A DNA stretch of 64,000 bases from Capitella teleta (GCA_000328365.1 KB307469.1:27217-91216), one strand, 5' to 3'. Counted from the stretch's first letter, positions 33,701 through 45,900 are shown. The notes: generated by a model from the sequence alone, not told the origin. Numbers and translations are program-made.

Positions 33701-35950
33701 AATTGATGCTTCATGTGAAGGTCTATCCTCAAGTGCGTTTCAAAGAAATATTTGAACAAAGGATTCACAAACCCATCCGCCAAGTCCAAATTTCCGAACG
33801 AATTTGATTTAGTTTAATCGTTAATCGTTTAGACTACATATTATTTATAATGAAATGCCATAGAATCAACACATTATGAAAGATATATTTTAATATTGAT
33901 TGAAAGTCATATTTTAGTCCATTCTCAATTATTATATTATATTGAATCATATTATGATTCAAGTATGACTGCGTCATACTTGAATCATAATATGAGACAC
34001 ATAGAAACTAAAAGTGTTATCCCGTTTGATTTATCGGTTTGCAGCTCAATTGGAATAGTCTCAACTGAATGCTTGAATTAGTTTCTATATATACCGTAGA
34101 AACATTATAAGAATTAAACATATGCAAATTACATTAAGCGATTCCAGAGGATTAAAGGCAAGGACTTCTGACGAATTCCAATGAACGCTTATAGCTTGGA
34201 AGGGAACGAGACATGGACTCTTTTCGTCAAGTACTAATGCTTGTTGTGCCAGTTCACACGAGGGTCGACAGGCTGACCCGTAAATTCAAGGCTAAATTCT
34301 CTCCTTTTCTGATTTAAATCCTGGAAAAAACGTTGACACTATTATATTGAATCGGTTTTATAGGTTGCGCCAATGAACAAATGCCACCATTGTTTGCGGG
34401 AGTGGGTATATAATTACTGAGTTTCGAATCCCGATCTCACCTGTGGCCCGATTTCCAATCAAGATATTTGACGTGGGCAAAACAAACGGAAGCACTGAAA
34501 TACCTACAGAGACGCGAAGAAATTGCGCCAAACATTGTTGGCACAGGGCCAATAAATCCGCCATGGCATTTGTCCTCGAGACCCCTCGATACACCTGGCC
34601 GACCTGTGTTCGTTCCCACATCGCTCTCTTGTCTCTCAAAGGATTCGCGTGCATTGCACTTCTCTGACGTTCAAAGGAATGGCTCGGAGGCTTCCAGTAA
34701 ACTGATCACTTGTCGCAGCGGATCTTCAGCTCCTGTTCCTTAAACGTTTTGGTCAGAACCCTCAGCTCTGACGTCATGTAAGAAAGTTAGAGCAGTTCTT
34801 GGGAACGAAATAGTCTGTTGGAAGACTCTCCAAGATCTGGTGAAAAGCAAAGCGTTGAGACTCGTATCTTACTTGTAGCGCAACTACTTGCAGATCAAGG
34901 CTGGAACACTTTTCTTGATGTAAGCATCACTAAACATGGTATATATACACACACACCCTGGACGCGTCAAGAACACGTGCACATGTTTTGTGACACAGAA
35001 ACAATTGTTTTGATTCAGACAACGAATGTGGAGAGTGTGGAGAGCGAGTGATTTGTGAGGGTTGACGAGCGAGCGGTATGCTCTCGTCGAGGCTCTTGTG
35101 CCTCTCTCAGGCCCTCATCCTGTGCACCAACTGTCGGAGGATTTAATGCAGACAACAAACGGGCGTAAATCAAGCATTTCTCTTGCTGCGCCATGCTTCG
35201 CAAACAGCATTAATTTAGCTTTAGTACCCATTTCGTGTGCAAGAATTGGTAACGTGTCTTTACTTAATTAAGAGCAATTGTGAGCTGAAAATAGAAATGG
35301 TTTGACCAAAATTGAGGTCTTAGGGGGCGACTCTGATGGGCAGAGATAGGGCGAGTTCGTTTTATCTGATAATAATATACCCCCCAAGTGCAACACTGTG
35401 TGACAAAGCGCAATCAACAGTTCAAAGTTGGGCCACCTAACATTTACACACAGGTTACGCGTCTTGCATATTTTACTGCACATGGATTTACTTCCACGAA
35501 AGACCAGAACGATAAGTATGTATACGTGTACATCAAATGTTGAATTTATCTAAACATGGGGGACAAAGAGCATACCTAATGATACATTACACTTACAATT
35601 GCAATTGCAACCACGAGTCTGATTGGATTCGCATCTTTGCCCAACCAAATCACGAATCACTTAGTGCAATCCCAATCTACTGTCGATTACAATGCGATCC
35701 ACTTGGGTGTGTTGTCAAAGTGATTACATAACAGTCGGACAAGGATCGGACAATTAACACGACACTTAGCCATTTATACAAGAGAGCGAGTCACTATAGT
35801 GGAGCTCATTCGGTTGGTAACCAGTAAATGACAGCGTGCGTTGCCAGCCCTCAGTCGAGATCCCTCAGCGCAGGCAGCGGAGTGAGGAGGGCTTCGAGGC
35901 AGACGCTGGCTGCACTGATCCAACGGTTATAAGGGATTAACTTCACTCGG
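27703..35950. other. 8-kb region without a recognised gene
   Basis: Upstream of the first lectin receptor. Several GC-richer patches (28980-29360, 29980-30240, 31040-31330, 31380-31560, 33100-33480, 34440-34740, 35000-35260) stand out from AT-rich background and have short frames on both strands. None encodes a recognisable domain or fits splice signals. They could be cis-regulatory or decayed repeats. The palindrome at 33948-33994 lies here. Confidence 0.4.
33948..33994. repeat. Perfect 22-bp inverted repeat with 3-nt spacer
   Basis: The arms 33948-33969 and 33973-33994 are exact reverse complements (starting CATATTATGATTCAAG), separated by TGC. Possible origins are a decayed inverted-repeat element or a replication-generated palindrome. 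Confidence 0.9.
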
Positions 35951-35959
35951 GTTTCCACA

Positions 35960-36034
35960 TTCACTCGACTCACAGCGCGGGGACAACACCTCGGAGACTT
36001 CGGATATATCTGCATATACATTTAAGGCTCACAG
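35960..36034 (+). other. Probable 5' UTR exon of lectin receptor A
   Basis: A strong donor (CACAG|gtaagg) at 36034/36035 ends a moderately GC-rich stretch. The first coding exon of the receptor begins at an acceptor (tttacag) at 37343 with 21 nt of leader before its ATG, so an upstream noncoding exon is required. The 5' limit is a guess. Confidence 0.35.
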
Positions 36035-37364
36035 GTAAGGCATTACTATTTGGTGCACATCCGCATGATGTTGGAGTTAAAATCATTATGCAATATTCGG
36101 GAGTGGTCTATTGTGGACACTTAGTTGGTTTCAATTTATGATATTTGAGTTGAGCAATATTGGCATTTAATGACTGCTATGACTTTGTAATAAATTGAGG
36201 TTTTTTTGCATATACACCAATGTTTCTGTGTGACGCTTAAGAGTGCAGTGAGTTTTTAAACTTGCAGTAGTAATCGCTTATGTCGTGCCTCATAGCTCTC
36301 AAACGTGATACCCATTTGGAGTCGTTTCATGGCGCCATCCAGTCATCCACTTTCATTTCCTATGAAAAACAAAACTTCTGGCCATCAATACAACATTGTT
36401 TCTGGAACAATAAGATTGATTTACGTGAGAGCAAGAATCAAGAAGAAAAAAATGTTTCCAAACTGACGCTGATTGTTTAGCAGGTGTGCTCAAACGATGG
36501 GTCGATTGGATCAACAGGGATCGACCATTGTTGACAACATGGAAGGGCGCTCCAGTGAGAACAGCACGTCGGTTTCTCTGCCTCCACTCCTCTCATCCGC
36601 CACGCAGCGGGGTTTGGCAGAACTTCCATTGTGCACGTTTCAATCAGCTAACGCACCACACAATAACGCTCAAATCTCTCGGGCAATGCAACGTCACAAT
36701 ATAAACCCGATACAATTTCTTGAAATGGACAGATAGTGCAAACAGTTTTCAATGTTGCTGTGATTTGTTTTCTTCCTCTCGAGATAATGATTTGTCAGAC
36801 GTGAAATCGACGTTCGATCCTATCCGAGATGGACACTTCAAAAGATTCGTTCATTTCATTCCAGAGAATCACTTGGTCTTGCTGACTGACACTTCGTGGA
36901 TCATCGCTGATCTTTTGCCACCGAGGGCGAGTTAATCAGTCTGAGAAACACGAGAGCCGAACAAGGTTCTCGTAATTATGTGCGTTTACCATTAATTGAG
37001 GAGGGCTTTGCTGATTGGTCGAATCATCGCCCAATCACTGCTGATTATACAGTGAGATATCTAAGTTCTAAGTAATTTTTATTTTGTGCATAATCCCCCA
37101 TCAAAGACAGCGTATGATTTGCTGAGGTGATATTGAAGCTCGCGGCAAGGGGATTAATTTCTAATTTATGGACAAAGAAAACCAACCTTGTAATAATAGT
37201 AGAAGGCAGCCGTAATTGGCAGCTATTTATAGCACAATGGTCTAGATAACTTGTTTATGAACCACCCCGTATAGCAACTGTCTTATCACCTGTCCTGGTT
37301 GCTAATGAGGTCCATTTGCTTAACGAGTTCGCTTCTTTTACAGGAATGTGATACGGACGAGACT

Positions 37365-40300
37365 ATGGAGCTAGATAACGAGTTGAACGCCTACAGAAGT
37401 GGCTGTCCGCTACCTTCGCACAATCCTTCACGCTTGGCAGAAGAGCAACCAGAATCTGTTGACCTCCTTCAAATGGTTCCAGATGCGTCGAGGTCATCAC
37501 CAGGACGCTCCCTGGACGCTCATCATCAGTGCATTCCCCAGTATGCGAAGACGCGCAGCTTAGACAGTGCCGGAGGACAACGAATGCACTTTGTGCTGCT
37601 CCCTCGTGAGGAACAGCAACAACAATCTGACATTGACACCGATTCAGGTGTTCACATATGCCACGGTTGCCGAGACAGTGACGTGTATCAACAACAACAG
37701 CAACAACAGCAACAGCAGCAACAGCAGCAACAGCACCCAGTGTATAGAACTCTCCCCGCACCACACCAGGACGACGGTTCCATTTACTTCAACTACCTCA
37801 GATTCGCAAACACTTCGAGTCGAACCAGTCCATGCACGAACAGCTCAACGTATGAGCCAGTTACCCGCGGCGGACGAGGAGCTCCACGGCGGACATCAAC
37901 ATTCAGCCGATTGGGGAGGTGCTTCCGCCGGAAGAGTAAAACCCCAGCTCAATTCATATCCCCCGACGACATCAGTCAACCGGCAAAGGCGTCGATCTCA
38001 CCACCCAGAGACTGGCGGAGAATAAAGCGACTGCTGCTGCTGGCGGGAGTGTTGCTGGGCATCTTGGTGGCGCTGGGTGGCATGGTGGTTGGTTTCCTCC
38101 TCTTGTCTCCGAAGGATAACGAGGGTAAGGATAATCCAGGGGAAGTCCCGGTGAAATATTTAGCAGCGGGGGCGATCGCTCTTCCTGACTGATGCACGAT
38201 GCATCAGCGGACAGGGCTGGCAGGCAGCTGGCCGTTGTGCGATGTCACCTAAGTCACTTCAATATTTCATTCCATGTATACCTCTTGTTTTTGCCCGCCG
38301 TGCCATCTTTAACACTGTGCATACAACTTTTATCATCGTAGAGTACCAGATCGCACCGTAAAAGAGAAATGTCAAGATTTGATGCATGGTTCGTTGGCTA
38401 CATGTAATCAAAAGTCCCATCACACTGTGTTACCACTGAAATAACACAGATTCAGGGTTATATTGACGAGTAGTCAATCAATCAATACAACAATCCTTAT
38501 TAATTGAGTTCTCGCTTCTTCTCGTGAGACGAGCAGGACCGGAAATTAGATTGAGCGTTGTTGCCATAGATACCACACTGCCATAGCAACCGGATTGCTA
38601 TTGGTTAGTGTGATAAGCGAATCTAAGATTGTGTTTTATCCCCTGGCTGGTCTTATCACTCGTAATCATAGGGAAATGGCTATAGATAGGTCTAGCTTCC
38701 AAATACCCCTTCAAGGGCCATGCTGTGTAAAGAAATACTATACGGTGAATACCTAATTACATTACGGTTAAGGATTTTTGTTTAAAAGGCTTAATGGTTT
38801 ACCGCGCCCTGAACGCCCTTTAGCTAATAATTATCAGTGCCAACGATTAGTCTGCCAATTAACGTGCATATCACACTCATGCCTGATATACACACTTGAA
38901 AATGAACTTAAATGTGTGGTTTCAGCTCAAGGTCACATGTGGAATTGAGAGAGCGCTATAGCACAATCTTCACCTTCATTACCTCACAAAGCTCATATAA
39001 ATCATTCCCTTATTATATTGTGTACATAACAAATATTAACACCACTTTTATAATGTATTAAACTTGGACTGTGTGACTCAGTTGTCAGATCAGTCGTGGC
39101 ATGCATTTTTTGCTGTCTTTCCTGAAATATATGGTGCGAATGAGTAGCTTCGTCTCGCTATTTCACTTTTCGAAGGAAATCAGCGTGGAATGTAAAATCG
39201 TCAATCCGCAAGATTCCGGACATAATATCGTAATGGCTCGTTAAGTACAGGAAACCCTATGAAATAATATCATTAAGTCGATGCCCACGCATTCCAGGAA
39301 AAAAAACCCCTCAGAGTCTTGGAACAAGCATCGAGGTACTCCAGTGCAACTCCAAAGGTGACCGCGTGTCGTGTCTGAGCTTAAAATGTGACAATAGGCA
39401 GGCGCGGTTGGTCGTGATCAAGCTAAAAGTCTGCTGTGACTCGAAGTTCTTAGCATATAATCAGCAGGAGCTACACGTACTTATATGTTTGGGTGATAGA
39501 TCTATAGTTTACAAAAGGGACTGGTGCATTCGCACTTGTTTCACGGATTCCCACCACTTCCTCCACACTCCAACAACCTTGCCCTAGGCACCGCGCATGC
39601 GCATTTACATTCATTAGCAGCATGTCGATTGTGTAACTGAAAACTCTTGGGCACAATCAATGACATTTCAGCAGCGTAACTTTCTTTTATCTTTCACAGA
39701 CGAGCCTTGTGACAAAGGATTTGTGCTGTGTGGCCACGACCGTTGCGCGCGCATCACCCACGTTTGCCAAGGACACGTGACTTGCCCGGAAGTGACCCGC
39801 ACCGCCCTCTGTGTGCAGTACAGTGAGTATATACACACTTTATTAATATCTTCAAACGAGTCCAGCGGAAGAGGTGGCTTTTTAGTTCAATGTCGTATTA
39901 ATTTAGACGACGTGACGGCGCCGCAAGAATCCGTCGTAATGGGATCGTGGTTCGGCATAAATTCCATGGAATTCTTTTTTTTCTGCGAGTGATTTATCAA
40001 ATAGCTTATACCCCCATCTAATGATCCGAATGCACACAGTCTTGTTTTTTTAAACAGATTTTCACCTTGATGTTAAAAACCCCTCGTGCTACTGATCAAA
40101 GAGTGAGCTCCGGACTATTTCATGGTGACGTCAGTAACTCATGAGTTCAACTAGGAATGATCTCAAACAAATCAATGATCGGATGGAGTAGTGACCCTCA
40201 CCACCATTGTTTTAACATGCAATATTCCCAAGCACTCTATGCCTAATTAGTTGATCAAACAGGGCTGATCAATATTATTGATGACCTCTTCTCTTGCAGA

Positions 40301-42841
40301 TGCTTCTATATCGGATTCCCTCAGCGATGGATCTACGGATACATTTGTGGTCGAAGTAGAGAAACCATTGAAAGGTATTTTGATTGACGGATTCTTTTTT
40401 AATATCAAATTTAAAATCACCCTGGAGCCAGTCGAGCGATTTGCCACAAGCCCTAGGTTGCCAGCCAATTACTGCCTCGCAGACCCTTAAAATAATGTCT
40501 CACTCTGTTCCGAAGCAATGCCAAAGCATGATGAGCAAACTTCAGGAGCGCTGAGTGAGCATGCGTCATCGTCGGCGGTCGGAGTCTTTTGAAGTGGCGG
40601 TGGGACGAAGTGATTGGCAGGTCGCGCAATGGAGACGCCATCGGTAAATCAGATTAGAAAATGCCTGGGCAGTGAGCGAGGAATTAAAAGTCGGCTTCCC
40701 AGACCAGCCCTCTCGCTCCTCTTCATTCGCTTTTCCGTCTCAATGCTCTCTGATCGTTGCTTTGAATTGAGAACTCCAGCATGCCAACCAACACGCGACC
40801 CGCTTTTGCCTTTTGCGCACTCCCTTCCCGCGGATCGTCATTTCCCCAGTTCCATACACCTGAGTATCTCGATGCCGCATTCTGTCTGAACACGTAGAAT
40901 TGACCTCTTCATATGTACAAATAGTATCAATCAGTATAATGCGAGACATGTACCTACAAAGAAAACGCTGATTTGAGACGAATGATGAAAGCGCTTGGCT
41001 GATGACCTTTTGCCTGGCGCATGAGCGGGATCACTTTTTTACGAGGAATAAGAGGATCGATGTCGGTTTCTTCAGCGACTGAAACCAACCTAATATAGCT
41101 CTCGATATCGAGATCAGCCCTGCGTTTGTCTTGGATGCGTGCTTGCCACCTGCAGATGCGTTGATGGTCGCCCTCAGCCGGTCCTACGCCTATCACGGGG
41201 CGTGCTCTCATTTATTATGCATTTGGAGGAGAGATGACCCGGGTCGGCTTTGCCTGCCCTCGAGGAATTGGCTCTCAACACCCGATGAAGATCAATGCAT
41301 CAATTACAAGCCACTTAATCGAATGAGAGCTTCATCAGCCAGCCAGCAGCAGGCTAGCCAGTCAGTTAGCCAGTGAGCAAGTCAGCTAGCCAGTCATCCA
41401 GTAACACAGATTGTTAGACCAAAAAGGGCCAAGGGTACGTGTGCTACTTGTCTTACATGAAGCAACACTTTGATTACATTGTGTAATATTGATCATTTTG
41501 ACCGCACGCTTTACTTAAGCGGGTCTCTTTGTTTTAGTGCCGACGATGCTGAGGTATTCATTGCGAATCCATTACTTCTATTACTTGAATCACGAGCATT
41601 GCTGGTCTGTGTTTGATCCCTGGAGACCAATTAGCGACCGACATCCTCCAATAAGTGACCCACCACGCCCCTCTAATTGACTTAGTGGCAGAAAGCAAAG
41701 GTGTCTGTCAGCCTTTGAGATAAATTAAGCGATTCGATTCTCCTGGAGGCAGGGAGGGAGGGAAAGAGGGAGAGGGTATAGATGTGGCACCGAAGGCTTC
41801 AAGGTGCACAACTTTGATCACAAAATCCCAATTGCCCGCTCATTGCATGAACGTGCTATTTTCTTGTTTAATGTTTTCCTATTATATAGGTTTGGGCGGT
41901 TGGGTGCATTACTCAAAAGGGAGTGTGAATGGGTCAAAGTACATCGTGATGAACAAAGCGATGACATTCTACGGGGCACAAGAGGAGTGTCGAAAGAAGG
42001 GTGGATACCTCGCGCACATCAACAGCATCCGCGAACAGGTGTTTGTCGAAGAAATGCTCAAACAAGAGCTTCTCAATTTAGGTGAAACTCTTTGTCCACT
42101 TGTCCACAATATGTGTGCTAATCTCGAGGGTTCATTTCAGACATATCGCAGGACGGAGTTGGTTTCTGGTTGGGTGCACGACGTGCACGAGGCAGTCACA
42201 GTGGAACCTGCATGTACGACCAGTGGAAATGGATTGACCCGTACAACCGGCAGCACGGCGTCATCAGCGGATTCACCGCTTTTGTTCCGGGAAAACCAGA
42301 CAAGTGAGCAGAGTTTCATTGCTAGAAATAGCTCAGTGGCTAATTCGGTTCCTTTGCAGTTACTTCGACCCGGAGGAGTGCCTTTATATCAGCTATCAGA
42401 ACAAAAAAGCTGACAGGTAAGATGGACATTGCGTGTTGATGAAATGCTTTTTTTGGACTCTCGTTCTCTTTTTCTTGGATTTTTTTCTTTTTGGGGGTGG
42501 GCAGGGGGTGGGGGGGGAGTCTGGGGTGATCAGTACTGGTCACCAGGCTCCTCTTGTCAGCTTTTTTCTTCTTTCGTTAACGCACCTTTTTTTTTTCTTT
42601 TCTATTTGTCTCAATAATCAATTGACGTCATACTTTTTAAATTTAACCAACCTTTCTTAATACTACTTTTTTGTTTTCTCTTTTCTTTTTCCTTTCATAT
42701 TTTGTGAATGATGAAATTCTTCTCACCTTTATTACTCTGTTTTCCTCCCCCCCGCACAGTTACTTGAAGTGGGACGACGCACCATGTGACATCCACAGCG
42801 TGGGCGGAATTAAAGTGTTATGTGAGGCGGAACTGAGATGA
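37365..42841 (+). CDS. Type II membrane C-type lectin receptor A (LDLa-like + CTLD), 7 coding exons
   Basis: Exons: 37365-38124 (spliced leader from 37344), 39700-39822, 40300-40374, 41890-42081, 42141-42303, 42360-42416, 42760-42841; in phase, 483 residues. A cytoplasmic tail of about 222 residues contains SVDLL, HICHGC, a 15-glutamine tract (about 109-123), DDGSIYFNYL and TYEPV. Then comes one transmembrane helix (about 223-247) with LGGMVVGF. Exon 2 is a six-cysteine LDLa-like module (CDKGFVLCGHDRC...C...C...C) lacking the usual acidic DxSDE calcium motif. Exons 4-7 form a CTLD: AQEEC, WLG, WKWIDPYN, GKPDN, EECLYI, WDDAPC, KVLCE. The KPD and WDD positions correspond to the sugar/calcium site (QPD/EPN and WND). 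The order resembles vertebrate type II lectin receptors such as dectin-1, although domain content differs. It is a close paralog of the minus-strand gene at 53032-60267; exon 5 is nearly identical. Ligand unknown. Confidence 0.92.
37689..37733 (+). repeat. In-frame CAA/CAG tract encoding 15 glutamines
   Basis: Mixed CAA and CAG codons in the cytoplasmic tail of receptor A. The paralog has no glutamine tract at the matching place (between HVCAGC...VY and the GSIYFNY motif). A length-variable site is likely. Confidence 0.95.
38125..39699 (+). other. Intron 1 of receptor A
   Basis: A 1.6-kb intron between the transmembrane exon and the LDLa exon. It starts GGTAAGG after GAGG and ends cttttatctttcacag. 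It is AT-rich with no recognised element. An open frame continues from the exon to 38192 but runs past the donor. Confidence 0.7.
41336..41400. repeat. Imperfect AGCCAG/TAGCCAGT minisatellite
   Basis: Degenerate repeats of AGCCAG, AGTCAG and TAGCCAGT lie inside intron 3 of receptor A. Confidence 0.75.
41752..41770 (+). other. G-quadruplex motif in intron 3 of receptor A
   Basis: Four GGG runs with loops of 1, 1 and 5 nt on the sense strand, about 120 bp before CTLD exon 4. It fits the standard quadruplex consensus. Function not shown. Confidence 0.5.
42493..42517 (+). other. G-quadruplex motif in intron 6 of receptor A
   Basis: Runs of 5, 3, 5 and 8 G with short loops on the sense strand, in the 343-bp intron between the last two CTLD exons. 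The rest of that intron is T-rich. Confidence 0.55.
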
Positions 42842-42954
42842 AATCGACATCATAATGGACATCAATCTGTCTCCTTGTGACTGTGGAGGTGCTAACAACG
42901 AACAAAGTGCATCACATATTGAAACATAGGAAATTTTGTATTGAATCTTATCCG

Positions 42955-42960
42955 AATAAA
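42955..42960 (+). terminator. Poly(A) signal of receptor A (AATAAA)
   Basis: A canonical AATAAA about 114 nt after the stop codon is followed by a GT-rich stretch. Confidence 0.65.
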
Positions 42961-45900
42961 CTTGTTTCTGATGAACCATGACTTGGTGGTGCCGGGTGTT
43001 CGGCTTCGATTCTGCCGAAATGAACTGTTCATCTCGGGTATAACTCCCTCGCTTTGGATTAAAGTCCTGATATTCAGGTTTAATATGCATATAATTATGA
43101 AATGTACTTAGAGAATATAATGTCATGTAGACATGGATAACTTCTCTAAAATTATATCTGTGGCTACTGTAGCTATTTTCAATCCTGCCGCTTTATGAAA
43201 TTCATATGCTATAATTATTCTTGTTTCGTGCCTGAGCAGTTTTATTCTGTGTCCCTTCTTTCATCAAGGACGATTTCTTTACAATGCCGCACCCCCTATT
43301 ATTTGGTCAAATCACGCGTCATTACAGAACCATGCTTGTATAGTGCATGGTAACAGAAAACAAGGATGCTCAATTACTCAAACACTTAAAAAAACATCTG
43401 CGCCAAGCCTTCGCCCTCATGATCTTACTCCCACAACAACCCATACATCCAAGTAAGCTCACTGCCATGCAATCATTTCTCTTCGATGGCATAATCGCCA
43501 CATGACCTAGCGATAATCATAACGGTCCTTTTATAGCGCTTCATTCCAAAGCAGATCACTGAATCTTGCTTCAGAACATCAAGTATTCAGATTTATTATG
43601 AAGTGATTAGCGAGAGGAAATCACAACAAGGAATTCTCTTTGTCGCTACCTCGTTTTCATCTGACCAGGCAGCCTCGTTATGACCAATCCATCATCACGT
43701 GATTGATGTCGTACTTCCGGTGATGAGCTTTGCTGTAATTAAGAATAAATGATGGCGCTGTCTTCGAAATTCTTGTTCTCTTTTTGTTTTCGGTCATTCT
43801 GGGCTCTGATATCTTAGCGTGGGCATTATACATTGCAATGTTTCAACGCTGCTTGCGGATGACTCTGTATGAAGAAGAAATCACAATAATCGTCTACGTT
43901 AATGTCTTCAAATACTGTGACGCAACACTAAAGGCTCCCATAAGATTGCTGAACAAGATACTTAGTAACTAACTGACGTCACATCATGTCGAGGGAATCA
44001 AACAAAACGTACAAATTCCCGTTAACTGTTGACATATTAAGTACATGTACATGAGTTTCAAGGAAGTCAGGTGAAGAATGGGTTTACTTATGGCACAATA
44101 AACCTAGCGCATCTTTGCTTTACTACCCGTGGCGACTACTAATTATAAATAGAAAACAAGAAGTTAATCAGAAACGAATGACGCTTCCTTTGAATTCGAG
44201 AAAACAATCTGCCAACCGTCAAATTTCTTCCTTTGGCCTTCGGTCGAGTCTCAGTCTCCGTATGCCACCCACTCGTACCGCCCATGTATTACATAACTCC
44301 TGTATATCATCATTATACTTGCCATTCAGATGTACGTCTAATCATAGTAATAATGAATTTCTTACCATTCTATCCATTTCATTACATCATGCAATGAGGT
44401 CCAATAGTGAGGCGTAGTGTACGTGACGTCACTGACATTTCTTATGCACACGTGGCAAGCTAAACAACTGGAATTCCCTTATGAAGACAATTAAATATCT
44501 TAATGCCTTTCATGGGACCCTATGACGTCACTATCCATTTACTCTATATATGGCTAAATATGCGCAAAACTCGTCCCTCACAATGCTTTGTACTACCTAC
44601 ACTATACAGCATTGGGTGCGTGTTTTTGTTTGGACCACTTATATTTTATTCGAATTGTTACAACAATGTTAATGCGTTAATGGCAAACAATTATTGCCAT
44701 TAATGACAAGTGAAGAGACCGATGCGAGAGGTCGCTTTCTCATGCGGCCATAATGTTTCTCTTCTGATTCAGTAGGGCCTCCTTTTGCCCATTCTCTCTT
44801 CTGGGAATAGTCAACCTCTCTCAATTGGCCTCTAATCAAAACAGGTCGATTCCATTGTTTCAAGAGAAAACAAAAACGGAATGACAAGATCAAAGGGCCG
44901 TGTGGGCTCGGCGGCCATGATGCCGCATGCCTCGCGAGATGGCATAGATCAAACCGAGCGGTGTCCTTTTCATATCGTTCGTTGCATGCACGCGGCATTT
45001 TTCATAGCTCTCTCGTATCACACACGCATGTATACCGTGATTTAAGGTTGAAATTAGGAAGCTTGTGGTTGAATGCACAGCTCCTCGAATATGCTAGAAG
45101 CGTATATATATAACCCTAGGAGTTTCGAATCTATCTAAGTCCTATGCGTAGAATAAAACGATTAGTTGACTTCCAGATAATTAACACGTAAGCGTATGCG
45201 TATGTTGACGTGAGATAACACCGACAATGTGATTTTCATTATTACTCAACACCACATTGACGCAATTAGCGGATAAGCTGATAGAATCGTTTCATATAAT
45301 ACCATGGTCCCAACGGATATGTGCATCGAAAGGTACACGTACGGCCCAGGTTTGATAATTAAGTTCAATTAAATTGTTAATAAAAAATATTATACACTAT
45401 AAAGTATTATGAATATTGTATAAAATACAATTTAAACAAAAGTCTATAAAATCGATATGTCAAAAAATATTACGCACTGCAATTATATATTAGTCTCTCA
45501 AGGTCGAAAATAATGAATCTTTTTTTTTTTTTTTTTTTTTTTTTTTACATTAAAATAGATGTCTCACATCTCACGTTTTTTTGTGGCTAAGGGACCTGGA
45601 TGATTGGGTCCTGTGAAAGCGAACTTAGGCGAGGTATCCCCGTGTACAATCTTCATGTTGTAAATTATCTATTTGGTATTACGTACATGTTAATGTATAT
45701 TGTACGAGGGTTGCTTAAAAAGTGCTCTTCAAGTGCTAACATACAATTTGTTGAAACGTGAGGTTGAACTTTGGCCTTGGAGTTTGGGTCTGCTCTCTAT
45801 TCATTCGTCCTGTTATTTTTAAAGCATTTGCCCGATATTCTTTGATGTTGAATGAGCTGACGGACATATTATGCTCTCTGTGACAATTGGAGACAGGTCA

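Larger units (their letters stand above)
40375..41889 (+). other. Intron 3 of receptor A
   Basis: A 1.5-kb intron that separates the stalk exon from the CTLD exons. It holds GC-richer patches (40490-40890, 41130-41300), an imperfect (TAGCCAGT)-type minisatellite at 41336-41400 and a G-quadruplex motif at 41752-41770. No second gene was recognised. Confidence 0.6.

Noticed and set aside
33948-33994. MicroRNA precursor
   Set aside because: The stem-loop is only 47 nt with a 3-nt loop and no mismatches, unlike animal pre-miRNAs.
42137-42319. Open frame antisense to the homogenised exon
   Set aside because: It is a shadow of exon 5; the sense frame has CTLD motifs and conserved phases in both paralogs.
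42324-42352. tRNA-like box A (AATAGCTCAGTGGCTAATTC) in the 56-bp intron of receptor A
   Set aside because: No box B or tRNA body follows; either chance or a trace of a SINE head.
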